Shown: positions 35,177 through 46,592 of the stretch, one piece after another
How the letters are laid out: every line of letters begins with the position of its first letter
Numbering within the stretch: the first letter of the stretch is position 1
Source: Lomentospora prolificans
Taxonomy: Eukaryota; Ascomycota; Sordariomycetes; Microascales; Microascaceae
NCBI GenBank assembly: GCA_029532625.1
Contig: JARFXM010000008.1
Span: forward strand, 2,418,001 to 2,482,000
Reading direction: 5' to 3'
Length of the DNA stretch: 64,000 nucleotides
The notes under the pieces: model-generated
Databases searched by the model: none
Told to the model about the DNA's origin: nothing
What the model saw: the letters and a program-made list of their open reading frames with translations, nothing else
Program-made: the position numbers and the translations under genes

Positions 35177-35404
35177 TCACTTGTCTCTCCGTCTCAGCAG
35201 ACACGCGAGAGGAAAGCATGCGCTAATACCTTCGTGCAAATGAATCTCCGCATAAAAGTCGCTGTCAACCCAGCACTTTTGTGGAAGGTAACTGAAGGTC
35301 TTTTTATTTCCTTCGAGAAGCTCATCGAAAATGGTTCCGTTAGTGCCGCCACCGACCAACTCTCCAAGAGCAGCGTGGAGGTTGCAGGTGTCATGACAGC
35401 AACC
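35177..35404 (-). other. Possible exon of a small six-cysteine protein (doubtful)
   Basis: On the minus strand, after a potential acceptor (AACCAG at 35410-35405), a frame of 75 residues contains six cysteines (GCCHDTC, QKCW, SACFPLAC). It has a protein-like composition, including GGGTNGTIFDELLEGN and WVDSDFYAEIHL, and ends with a stop. Third codon positions are pyrimidine-biased. Six cysteines at this size would fit a secreted effector-like protein. Against it, no upstream exon with a signal peptide was found, the acceptor lacks a good polypyrimidine tract, and the other strand is open too. It may be a gene fragment or chance. Confidence 0.2.
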
Positions 35405-38127
35405 CTGGTTACTCCCTCCCCACTAGCTTGACCGACGTACAAACACAAGAGCGAGGGAAATATGTCCGAAGGAGGTACGGAAAGCTTTCACTTCCCTTGG
35501 TCGGACCAATGGGCAAGTCTGCCATTTCGCCGCGTCCTTCTAGGTCCGCCGACCGCCCTCCCCAGAGAGATGCAGGCTTCCACTCACCCACCCCCGACGC
35601 CTCCGTCCATGCACCATGCCATACTTGTTGAATGTTCCTTTCCTCGTGTTTCGTCTCTCATGTTGACATTCGAAACGCACGCGGGTAACGGTACAAAAAG
35701 CCACCATTTGGATTGCATGGAGAAACGAGACGAAACTTGACTGGGGAGGCAGAGGGGCCATGAAGTTGCGTGTACTTCCTTGTAGAGTCTCTGGAGTCAA
35801 CCCCATTGGTCCTACAACCCGACTCTCTCCTTATACTCAATAGATTTTCGCCTACCGACCCCGATCATGGCAGCACGACATGAGCGTATGATCCAACCCC
35901 AAAGTAACGACCATCCATGCTCCTCGAGTCTCTAGTTTCCTAGCATCTAGCCCACGCTGCCACTCACGGCCCGTCAACCTCGCCACATGCGGGTGGCCGT
36001 CTAGGGTAGATAGGCGCCACACACCTCCCACGAGGTAATTGACTCTAGCAACTCTTAGTCTTCGCTTTGAAAACCTTTTCCGGTGAAATTTTGAGTAGCC
36101 CAGCTGTCAGCACGCGTGACTAGGTCCACCCGTTGCCCGATAAGAGAGGCAGGACAAAACTCCAGGTCTGCGCCAGAACCAGAGTTCTTCTTTTACCGGT
36201 TCTAGAAGTGCGTCACAAGAAAGAATCTGGATGCACGGGGAGCGGAAGGCCGTGGCAGGCAAACAGCGGCAATCCTGGTCAAGGTTATCGCCATTTCGTA
36301 TGCATTCATACACCCAGGAGGGAATATCACAAACTCGTATCTGCTGACAGAACGCTCTCTTCAGAGCAGGTTAGTCGACAAGCTGCGTTCCTGAATAGGC
36401 AGGGGGTTTCAGATGAGAGTACAATGGCCGTCAGTGGCACAACCGATGCTGCCAAGGGGAGAGTATCTCACGCGCACATCGTGCGTCGTGATTGGAGACC
36501 GGCAAGATCGGATGTGTGCATTGACTCCGATATTGTCCGCCCAGGGCCATCACAATTCGTCTTGTAGCTCTCGGTGTTGGTCTCGGCGCGGCTACCTATG
36601 TGCGTCGCACGACGTCTAGCGACCGACAAAATGGTCACGATGTACATCTTGGGTTGCTACGCATGGTGTACACGCGGCGGAAGGTGTAATGTCGGCCCAG
36701 GAATCCTCCCTCGGCGGCAGCTACCTCCTCTGATTTCTGGCAATACGATACCGGTAAAGCAGCACAGCCTTCCATCTAAGCACAAGGGGCATGTTGTGAT
36801 AATCGACCTAAAGGGTGAACTGGGTATCGCCTCAATCAGGGCTCTTGGGGTGCAGCATGACACTGCCACAGCAACCTAGACCAGTGTTGGCCTCGACTTT
36901 AGAGGTGGGTCGTGATTCACGAAGCAGAGATGATCGGCCCACGTGCGGCGTGGATGATCGTGATGCTGTTGCATAGCGTATGAACGAAAGTGATACCAAC
37001 CTTAAATGGGGCCTGTTGCCAATGGTACAGGTTCCGTTCTTCCCGTTACCAGATCGCACGCTGTGGAGGTAAGTGTAACAACAAGGTCCTCGCCGTGTGC
37101 CACCGGGGCTACGAGTACCGGTAAGCTAAATAGCCACTACCATAGAAGTCCTATGGGAGCTCTGAGGAAGGTGATCATAAAATCTCCCCTGGATGGCATT
37201 GAAGCGTAAGCCGGTTGGTTCCGTACTCCAGCCCTGATAGCGCGAGGTATCCAGAGGTATCCAGACCATGAGCATCAGTTGGAGATAGCTACAAGTAGGA
37301 TAGATTTTGCCGCTCTTGAGTTCACTCGGAGTTGTAAATGGGTAGAACGATCTGGCTGTTCATCTCTTGGTTCTGATATGCATGGTGGCAGGTAATTGGG
37401 AAACCGCCACTCGGCGATGTAGGTTTTAGAAATAAGCGCGAGAATTCTGGTTTAGAGCTGCCGGGAGCCGCAATTAAATTGAAGTCCGATGAAAACATAG
37501 AAAACATAGAAGCATTGACGACAAAGTTCATCTCATCGAGACCGAGCATAACCGAAAGGCATGGTGAACAAGCACATCTGAGGCGTACGTTCCAAGCTGC
37601 AGTTGACACCTAATATGCCCTTAAGCATGTGAATATTCAGGTCGCCTCAATATACAATTATCTCATGCAGACGCATCATGAATGTGTGTGTGATGCATGT
37701 GCCGATGAGCTGCACATTGTCAACTGGTACCAATTGCCTAAACCGACACATTTCTGCTCGGGGCAAAGTTGACACGGTTTACGTAATCAACAACCCCTGT
37801 CGGTGCGCTGAGAGGCTTCAACGCGCCCCTCGTTTGTTTACGCGGCTCCAATCAACCATCACGACAACAAACAATCGAGTCGCCCAACGACGCTTCATCC
37901 GGGCTGTTCTGACCACACCTTCAAGGCGAGCTGGGCTCCAACCATCCCCCCATTGTTCATTCCCTTTGGGATATTCCAATCGCCACCGCTCGTTTCTACC
38001 CTTTCGTGCCTGAAGCAAGGTTCCTCTGCTTTTTTTCCCCTTCTTTTCTCCCGACCCACAATCCTAAAATTTAACCCCAAGCACACGACCGCGCCTTCTC
38101 AGGTCCCTAAGGGTCAAGACCACAATC

Positions 38128-41100
38128 ATGACTTTAGACCTCGACGCATTCGACTCCTCAGTCGCAAGTTTTGGCGAGGATGAGTCCGATGGCTACTCCC
38201 CGGAGGCCGTAGGTTTCCAAACCCATGCAACGCCGGCGGCAATGTGATACTGACTTGAGAATTGCAGAAACCGAAGGCGAAGACCGCTCCCAAGGCAACC
38301 AAGGCCAAGACGACTAAGCCCACGGCAAAAAAACTGACCCAGACTACCCTTACCGGCAAAAAGAGGACAAAACCTACCAGTGATGATGAAGGGTCTGGGG
38401 ATGATGTGTCTTACTCGAATACGCCGCCCAGCGCCAAGAAGCTGAAGACCGCCGCAAAGAAGACGGGTGGTGGAAAACCCCTAAACGAGATCGAAAATGA
38501 TAGCATGCAAATCGACTCTCCCGTCCCCGCAAAGACCGCGTCTAAGAAGTCCGCCACCGACACATACCAGAAGTTAACTCAGCTAGAGCATATCATCAAG
38601 CGTCCCGATACGTATATCGGCTCGGTCGAAATGACTGACGCTCAGATGTGGGTATTCAACAAGGAGAGCAAGGAGATGGAGCTGCGCAAGGTCAACTTCG
38701 TCCCCGGTCTTTACAAGATTTTTGACGAAATTCTCGTCAACGCTGCGGACAACAAACAGAGAGACTCGCCTGATCATGCCCCTATGACGCATCTCAAAGT
38801 TACACTCGATCGCACCACGGGCGAAATTAGCGTTGAGAACAACGGAAAGGGTATACCGGTGGTAATACACGATGTGCGTCGCCTTGGATGGCTCCTCCTC
38901 CCACCACAGACGCTCAACCTTGCCCTTTGCTAATCATTTGACCACAGAAAGAGAAGTTGTACATTCCCCACATGATCTTCGGTGAACTTTTGACCGGGTC
39001 CAACTATGACGATATGGAGAAGAAAACCGTCGGCGGTCGCAATGGTTACGGTGCCAAGCTCTGTAACATTTTCAGTACCGAGTTTACTGTCGAAGTCCAG
39101 GATTCCGAAAATGGCAAGCGTTATAAGCAGACCTGGAACGATAACATGGGTAAGGTTGGTAAGCCCAAGATCACCTCAAATAAGACGGCCAGCTTCGTCC
39201 GCATTACTTTCAAGCCCGACTTCAAGCGTTTCAATATGCCGGCGGGTATCGATGATGATCTCGAGGCCCTCATCTATCGCCGTGTTTATGACATGGCTGG
39301 CACCCTCAAAGGCGTCAAAGTTTTCCTCAATGGCGAGCAGCTTAAGTTGAAGGAGTTCAAGAACTACTGCGAGTTGTATGCTCGTGCTATTAGCCGTGAG
39401 CGCGTCGCTGAGGAAGGTGGCGACCCCAAGACCACCGTCTTCATTGACAAGACCTCTAGCCGACGCTGGGAGGTCGGGTTTACTGTCTCCGACGGATCTT
39501 TCCAGCAGATCTCCTTCGTCAACTCCATCGCTACCACATCCGGAGGAACACATGTCAATTATATCACGGATCAGATCACCAATTACTTGTTGAGCCACTT
39601 GAATAAGAAGTCGAAGGGCCACGGTCTCAAACAAAACCACATTCGAAACCATCTCTTCATATTCATCACCTGTCTTATAGACAACCCTGCTTTCACATCC
39701 CAGACCAAGGAGCAAATGACCACGAAGGTCAGCCAGTTTGGCAGCAGGTGTACACTTTCTGAGGACTTCCTCAAGAAAATCACCAAGTCTGACGCCATAC
39801 AAAAGATTCTGGAGTTCGCTGAGAAGAAAGCGGACAAGATGATGGCCAAGAGCGACGGCAACAAGCGATCCCGTATCAACAACGCCAAGCTTGTCGACGC
39901 CAACTTTGCTGGTACCCGACACGGCCACGAATGTACCCTAATTCTCACCGAAGGTGACTCGGCCAAGAGTTTAGCTATTGCAGGCCGTGCAATTCTGGAC
40001 CCCGACCGCATTGGCGTCTTCCCGCTGAGGGGTAAGATGCTTAATGTTCGAGATGCATCGATCGACCAGATTACCAAGAACCAGGAAATTCAGAACATCA
40101 AACAGTTCCTTGGTCTGAAGCACAAGCATGTCTACACTGACACCAAGGGTCTCCGTTATGGCCATCTCATGATCATGGCTGATCAGGATCACGATGGTAG
40201 CCATATCAAAGGTCTGCTCATCAATTTCCTTCAGGTCCAGTATCCTTCACTTCTGCAAATCCCCGATTTCTTCCGTGAGTTCATCACACCCATCGTCAAG
40301 GTCTGGCAAGGCAGCAACCCGAAGAAGCCCACGAAGCTCAAGTCATTCTTCACCCAGCCCGAGTACGAGGCGTGGAAGGAGTCCCACCGCAATGAGCTCT
40401 CTAAGTGGGATTACAAGTATTTCAAGGGTCTGGGTACTTCGTCCAACGAAGATGCCCAAGTCTACTTCACCAACCTTGATGACCACTTGAAGGAATTCGA
40501 AGTCATGAAGGCCGAGGAGGCTACCATGCTTGACCTTGCCTTCTCCAAGAAGAAGGCCGATGCTCGAAAGGAGTGGCTAGGCAACTTTGTGCCAGGAACT
40601 TACCTTGATCAGTCAACTAAGACCATCTCCTACACTGACTTCATCAACAAGGAACTCATATTATTCAGCATGGCAGACAATATCCGTTCCATTCCCTCCG
40701 TTATAGACGGCTTGAAGCCCGGCCAGAGAAAGGTCATCTACGGTTGCTTCAAGCGAAACGTAATCAAGGATCAAAAGGTCAACGATCTCGCTGGTTTTAT
40801 CTCCAGCTTGACCTCGTATCACCACGGTGATGTCTCGCTGCAACAAACAATTGTCGGTCTCGCCCAAAATTTTGTAGGCTCAAATAACGTCAACTGTCTG
40901 GAGCCCAGCGGAAATTTCGGTTCTCGTTTGGCGGGTGGCTCAGATGCCGCCAGTGCCCGATATATCTATACTCGTCTGTCTCCGTTCGCGCGCAAGGTAT
41001 TCTCTGCACTCGATGAGCCCAACCTCGACTTCCAATTCGAGGATGGTAAGCGCATTGAGCCCAAGGTTTATGCCCCTGTCGTCCCCATGGTGCTCATCAA

Positions 41101-43361
41101 TGGTGCCGACGGTATCGGTACCGGTTGGAGCACCTCGATTCCCAACTACCACCCTATAGATATTGTCAACAATATAAAGCGACGCATGGGTAGGCTCGAG
41201 GAGGGCGATGATGAGGAGAAGCCCTTCGAGCCCATGACGCCTTGGTTCCGAGGCTGGAAGGGGACAACCGAGCCCGCGGGCCCTGACAGGTACAAGTTTA
41301 ATGGAATCGCCTACCAGAACGATAAGACGCCCAATGAGATTATTATCACCGAGCTTCCTATTAGAACTTGGACCGACGACTTCAAGGCTCGTCTAGAAGA
41401 TGTCATCAGCGGAACCAAGGGCCCCTCGTGGATCAAGGATTACAAGGAATTCAACGACCACAAGAATGTCCATTTTGAGATCATGTTGTCGGACGATAAG
41501 GCACGGGAGGCTGTCCTGAAGGAGGGCATCGCCGAGCGTTTCAAGCTCAGCAAGCAGATTGCCACGTCGAACCTCGTCGCCTTCGATAGCAACGGTCAAA
41601 TTCGCAAGTACGAGAAGACCGAGGAGATTATGGAGGAGTTTTACGTGTACCGCATGCAGATGTACACTGAGCGCAAAAAGCATTGGCTCGGCGTGTACCA
41701 TTCAGACTACCGCAAGCTCAAGAACCAATACCGTTTCATTAAGGAGATCATGGACTCGGAACTCGTTGTTAACCGGAAGAAGAAGGCTATGATTATCGAG
41801 GAGCTCCGCGAGAGGAACTACGAAGCGTTCCCTCCCAAGTCTATGGACAAGAAGCAGTCTACGGACGAGGAACTTGGTAAGGATGAGGACCAAGAGGGCG
41901 GTGTTGATGACGCGGAGAAGGAGACAGATCAAGGCGCGCGGGACTTTGACTACCTTCTCTCGGTAAGTAAAGCCCATTTCCCACCGAGGGGCATAAGGTT
42001 TACTAATACTGCCATCGTAGATGGCCATCTGGTCGTTCACCACCGAGCGTCTTGAGAGGCTCAAGGAGCAGATTGCCAGGAAGAAGCAGGAGCACGACGA
42101 TCTGCTCGCGCTTAGCGAGAAAGATCTATGGTGCGCCGATCTCGATGCCTTTGTTGAGGAATGGGAGCGCCAGCTTCGTCTCGACGCTGAGATCCAGACG
42201 TCCATCAACCGACTTGGCCGCCGCGTGTCGAAGAAGATAGGTGCTGGCCGCGGACGCAAGGCTGCCACCAAGGACGATGACGACTATGATCCTGGCAAGA
42301 AGACCAAGGGCCGACCCAAGAAAGCTGCGGCTGTACCCAAGGTCGAGACCAAGACTCACCAGAGATTCGCCGAGATGTTCACGGCCAAGGCAGCAGTGAA
42401 GCCCAAAAAGGAGGAGGAAGATGAGGCATTTGGCGGTGGCTCCGATGGCTTCTCGGACGATGACTTCGCTGCTTTAAGTCGGGGCAAGTCAAGCGCGGCA
42501 GCGAAGAAGTCGGAGTCCGTCGAGCCGTCGGATGCCGGTGCGGCGAGATCTAAGCGAGCCGCTGCGGCTAAGCCTAAGACCTGGGTCGTCGATTCAGATA
42601 GCGACGAGGAGTACGGCGACAAGATGCTCGGCGACGTTAGTGCCATGGTCAAGGGCATCAAGAAGCCGGAAGGTGGGAGCGGCGACACCGGCAATGGTAG
42701 GCTGAGCTTGTTTACCATGTCGCGGCCTGAGAGCCAGGGGCAAGGCGCTTCCACGGCAGCCCTCCCTAAGATGAAGTCGAAGCCGTCGAGGACATTCGAT
42801 TTTGATGAATTCGACGACGAAACCAACTATGAGATGCTCGCCAAGTCGTCTCCGCGCAAGTCTATCAAAGGTGATGACATTGATGATCTCCTGTCCGATG
42901 ATGACTTTCCGCCGGCCAAGGCAGCCTCTAAGCCCGCTGCTGCCAAGTCCGCCGCGGCTGCTCCAGTTGCCGCTACCGCGCCTACGATAAAGAAGCGTGG
43001 CCGGCCCGCCGGTGCTACCAACAAGTCCAAGGAGGATGCAAAGACTACCAAGGCCAAGGCCAAGCCAGCCACGACTAAACAGACGACGCTCTCCCCTGCC
43101 GCCAAGGCATACGCCGCTCGCAAGGCGACCAAGAAAGCTCCTACCTTTAGCGACGATGAAGACGAGGACAACGAAGACACTCTGGCCAAGGTGGACAGCT
43201 CCCCGGCGCCCGCGCCCAGGAGGGGTCGCCCTGCTCGCGCAGCAGCGTCGAAGCCTAAACCTAAGGCGAGGTATGTAGACTCGGAGGATGAGGAGGATGA
43301 CTCGCTCCAGATTCAGGATGAGGATAGTGATGACCCTTTTGCCATGGATGATTCGGATTAA
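38128..43361 (+). CDS. TOP2: DNA topoisomerase II
   Basis: An ATP-dependent type IIA topoisomerase, essential for decatenation and chromosome segregation; nuclear. Four exons (38128-38208, 38268-38873, 38948-41962, 42021-43361) give 1680 residues. The N-terminal extension (1-130) is Lys/Thr/Ser-rich. The GHKL ATPase domain has DEILVNAADN and GGRNGYGAKLCN. The TOPRIM domain has EGDSAKSL (Glu564 onward), PLRGKMLNVRD and DQDHDGSH (641-648). The breakage-reunion domain carries the catalytic Arg900-Tyr901 pair in ARYIYTRLSP. The C-gate region ends near MAIWSFTTERLERL (from 1235), immediately after intron 3. The C-terminal tail (about 1270-1680) is charged and disordered, with acidic Asp/Ser patches alternating with basic nuclear-signal-like blocks such as KKRGRPAGATNK and an ending of SDDPFAMDDSD. 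Retaining the 58-nt intron 3 would keep the frame open for a short way and then truncate the protein. Confidence 0.97.
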
Positions 43362-44062
43362 TGGTGACGAATTTGCTTTGCACGCGCTTGTAAATGTGTT
43401 TCGAGATGTATCATTTTTTTTTTTTCCTTTTTTATATCTACGGCTGCAACGGGCCCAGGTTAGGGGGGTGGTTCATGGGAGAAAGGGAGGCTGTCATAGT
43501 CTTTGATGGCGCTTGTGTGTTTCTGAGCCTGATATCTCTTTTTATTTTTTTTTCCTTCCGCCTCCTTTCAGATTTTGATAATGACGTACGGCTTTGATCA
43601 TGCCCGTGGTCCCTTGTAATCCGTAGAGTGCCATACTCGTATTATTGTGATGCTGAACCCCGATGTTGAGGTCTGGACGATTTACTTGTCAGGAACGGAA
43701 GCTAACCATTTTCTTTCTCTGCCCAGCTGGGCCAAGATTAATATCGTCCACAGTTGTTTGTGTAAGTCGGAGGGACCAACTTGATCTCAGGAACCACGCA
43801 TCTAACCATTCAGCTCCAACTCTTCCATTCGCCAGCGCTATTAAACCAATACAGACCAAAATTCGTACTACGGTTGTACATCGTCCCCATCACAAAGTCA
43901 GTGCTAGCCTAGCCAGCCCAAGCCATCCTCTCCCCCCGGTATCCACGATCCACATCCAACCCGCAAACCCACACGACCCCACGAAGACCGCAAACTACTA
44001 CTACGCCCCACGATCACGATACTTGGGCTCCTCAACGGGCTCCGCTCTCCATCGACGGAACC
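43362..44062. other. Intergenic, TOP2 3' flank
   Basis: T-runs at 43410-43435 and 43540-43552 fit the 3' UTR of TOP2. No gene is recognised before the tRNA at 44063. Confidence 0.5.
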
Positions 44063-44170
44063 GGTAAGATGGCCGAGCGGTCTAAGGCGCCAGGTTAAGG
44101 TTTCAAACCTTGACGAAGTTTAATTCCTGGTCCGGGAAACCGGGCGTGAGTTCGAATCTCACTCTTATCA
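44063..44170 (+). tRNA. tRNA-Leu (AAG) with 24-nt intron
   Basis: A type II tRNA with a long variable arm (CCGGG-AAA-CCGG). The acceptor stem GGTAAGA pairs with TCTTATC (one G-U). The D arm GCCGAGCGGTCTAAGGC contains a canonical A box. The anticodon stem is CCAGG/CCTGG, with AAG at 44097-44099. An intron (44101-44124) follows position 37. The T arm GTGAG-TTCGAAT-CTCAC is the B box. T-runs follow from 44179. It reads CUU and, as inosine, CUC. Confidence 0.95.
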
Positions 44171-45089
44171 TCAGTCTTTCTTTTTTTTTCTTTTCTTTTT
44201 GTTCTCTTTTTTTTTTTTCCGCGAACCCAAGCAGGCGGTGTCAAGAAGACAAGAGAATAAAAGAATCATATAAAAGAGTTGACAACCTCGGTTCATTAAA
44301 AACGATTCAACAAGTCATAGTCGTAGGGTAAGGAGGCTTCACAAGAGTCAGGTTCTCTCCAAAGTTATAAATAGGGGCACCCAGAATACTGATTCAAAAG
44401 ATACAATTAAAGCATCAATGCCAACATTCAATTTAGTTCAACCCTCATCTTCACATCACCATCATCCCCCTCCAGAGTTCTTCTTCGTGTGAAGGGTCCC
44501 TCTGCTATCACCATCCATTTGCCTTGCTGGTCCGTTCCAAAGAGAAAAAACAAGATAATGATGACGCCCGCCCCCCGCCCCCTTTTCCTTGATTCCGCCC
44601 TTCCAGTTCTATTGGCCATGAAGCAGAAACGCATTTGTTAGGGGAAACAGACAGGAGAAGCGGAAGATACAATAATAAAGAGAGTCCCAAGAATTCCGTT
44701 TCTCCTTCCTACAAGAGTTGTATGTTGTGTCATCCGGGGCTGTTGTTCCTCGGCCCCGTGTCCTGAATCAGAAGAGTTGGCCGTAGTCAACTCGAGAACG
44801 AGTTTGCACCCTTTAGCTCCCGCCCTTTCCTCGCATGTCGAAAATGAAAAAAGGAAAAGCAGTTCAAAAAGTGAAACAAAACACCGATTACGCAATTTCG
44901 TTAATAAAGAGATAACAAAACATGATGGACGGATGCATTCGTAAAGCTTCTCGTTGCCTGGACATGTTCTCGTTTCCACACATTGTATCGTATCAGTGCA
45001 GAAAGACGCTGCGCGCCCGGACCAGCGACCTGCGCACAGCTCGCTCAGTCAGACCTCCGCAGACCCTTTTTAGTCTTCACAAAACCCGT
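44171..45089. other. Intergenic, RTN1 3' flank
   Basis: Contains T-runs that can terminate the tRNA transcript (44179-44220) and the 3' UTR of the reticulon gene. The minus-strand frame 44638-44979 has no protein features. Confidence 0.5.
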
Positions 45090-46592
45090 TTAGAGGTTAA
45101 CCAGGGGCTCGGCAGAAGTGGCGGGGTCAACGGGGGCCACGGGGGCAGCCTCAGCGGGCAGACCGTCGGCGGCAATATCCTTCTCCAAAGCGTCCTTCTG
45201 GAAGGTACCAGAAGGAGCGCGGGGGAAGGCATCCTCATGAAGAGCGGCTGTGGGAGCCGACGTGGGAGCCGAGGGAGCGGCGCGGATAGGGTGAGCCTCG
45301 GGGGAGACGGAGCGGCCGCGGATGAGCCCCTGAGCCTTGGCCGAGTAGTCGCCCATGTACTGCTTGGTGATCTCGGCGACGTGGGCGGTGTGCTTGTTGG
45401 CGGCGCTTCGGACCTGGGCGGTCTGGGCGTTGACGATCTCGGAAGCGTGCTTGAGCTGGGCATCAATGAGCTCCTGGTTCGAGGTATAGAGGAGGGGGAT
45501 CATGAAGGCAGCAGTGGTTCCGATGATGGCAAGACCCCAGTACGGAACAATCTTGACGAGGTAGTACGAGACAAAGGCTGCAACAAAAGCCTGCGCGTTG
45601 AGTTAGCATCAGACTAGCCCAGAGCGCTCTCTGACGGGTCGCAACTTACGGCAGCGGAAGCAGGGATGTTCTCGGCAAAGAGAATCCTTTGGGCCTCGAT
45701 AACAAAGAAGTTGATGAGCTCGTGCACGTCTCCTATCATGGCATCGAGCGTCTCGCGGGAAACAACAAAGTACTTCTTCGGGCGAAGCTGGGAGGTGATG
45801 CCCTGGCCGAGAACGGTCTGACCGGCAATCTCGAGAGCGACCGTGGTACCAAGGGCGAGCCAGGTAAGCTTGAAGAAGTATCGGATGATGTCCAGATACC
45901 TAGCGGCGAAGATGAGGGAGACCAAGCTCGCGTAGACAACGGCGGAAGCACCTAAATATCGCCACAGGTCAGCAATCCAGACCATTTTGAAGCCGGCTTC
46001 TTTTCTCGGGTATTACGTACGAGGGTTCTTCCACGAAAGCAGGTCAAAGAAGTACGAGTGGTAGTGCGTCAAGGGCTGGTTGGTGGCAGCGGTGCCAGGA
46101 GTGGCCTTTCGGGAGGCGTTGAGCCTGGCAAAGTCGTTGGCGGTCTTGTTGACCTCATCCTGGGCAGCTTGAGAAACCGGGCCTAGAGAGTGAGAAGAAA
46201 ACAGGCGTCAGTCATGTTATCCAACAATGCAGGAGAGAGGCCACCAGAACGAAACTGGTCGAGGACCATATAGCCAGGAGTTCGCAGGGAATCGCTCACC
46301 GTTGGCTACACGATCAGCAACAGATCCGTAGTCTGGAGCAAATCTAACGTCAGAGCATGTTCGCGGGAAAATCTTGGGGGAAAAGGGGGGAAAGCTATGT
46401 CCCATTCTTTTCGGGGAGCGCAAGAGAGTGGAAAATACTACAAAACGCATCGAAAACCCATTAGCCCACGCCGTCTTCAGCTTCGCAAACAAAGTTCGGT
46501 CTCGGAATCATCGACAAACTCACCTTACTAGGCTTGCCGTTGGCGGCACCGTTGCTGTGGCCGTTGGCAGTATGGCTCAGAGTGTCGGCCAT
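45090..46592 (-). CDS. RTN1: Reticulon-like ER membrane-shaping protein
   Basis: Reticulons insert two hydrophobic hairpins into the ER membrane and stabilise tubules. Five exons on the minus strand (46592-46529, 46332-46300, 46182-46021, 45951-45650, 45590-45090) give 353 residues. Exon 1 has a SHTANGHSNGAANG-type polar start, and exon 2 is a 33-nt microexon (YGSVADRVAN). The reticulon domain (about 65-260) opens with LTHYHSYFFDLLSWKNPR. Its hydrophobic hairpins are SAVVYASLVSLIFAARYLD...ALGTTVALEIAG and AAFVAAFVSYYLVKIVPYWGLAIIG...FMIPLLY, separated by a conserved hydrophilic loop ending in DVHELINFFVIEAQRILF. The C-terminal part (QELIDAQLKHASEIV onward) is helical and then disordered. Exon 1 must use donor GTAAGG at 46528; the stronger-looking GTGAGT five bases downstream shifts the frame into a stop in exon 2. 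Confidence 0.88.

Larger units (their letters stand above)
32160..38127. other. 6 kb interval between divergent APSES factor and TOP2 genes
   Basis: No protein gene is supported beyond one doubtful exon (listed separately). Features seen are TG-rich stretches at 32680-32735, a (CT)n run at 33974-33999 and a (TG)n run at 34400-34426, all typical of long fungal regulatory regions or leaders. The part next to 32159 is probably the long leader of the APSES factor, and 37800-38127 the TOP2 promoter. Frames such as 36133-36567 lack protein features. Confidence 0.45.

Noticed and set aside
39176..39928. 250-residue ORF antisense to TOP2 exon 3
   Set aside because: Lies wholly inside strongly conserved topoisomerase coding sequence; a by-product of its codon use.
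46217..46492. 91-residue minus ORF over RTN1 exon 2
   Set aside because: It reads through both flanking introns; only the 33-nt core matches a reticulon N-terminal region and splices in phase.
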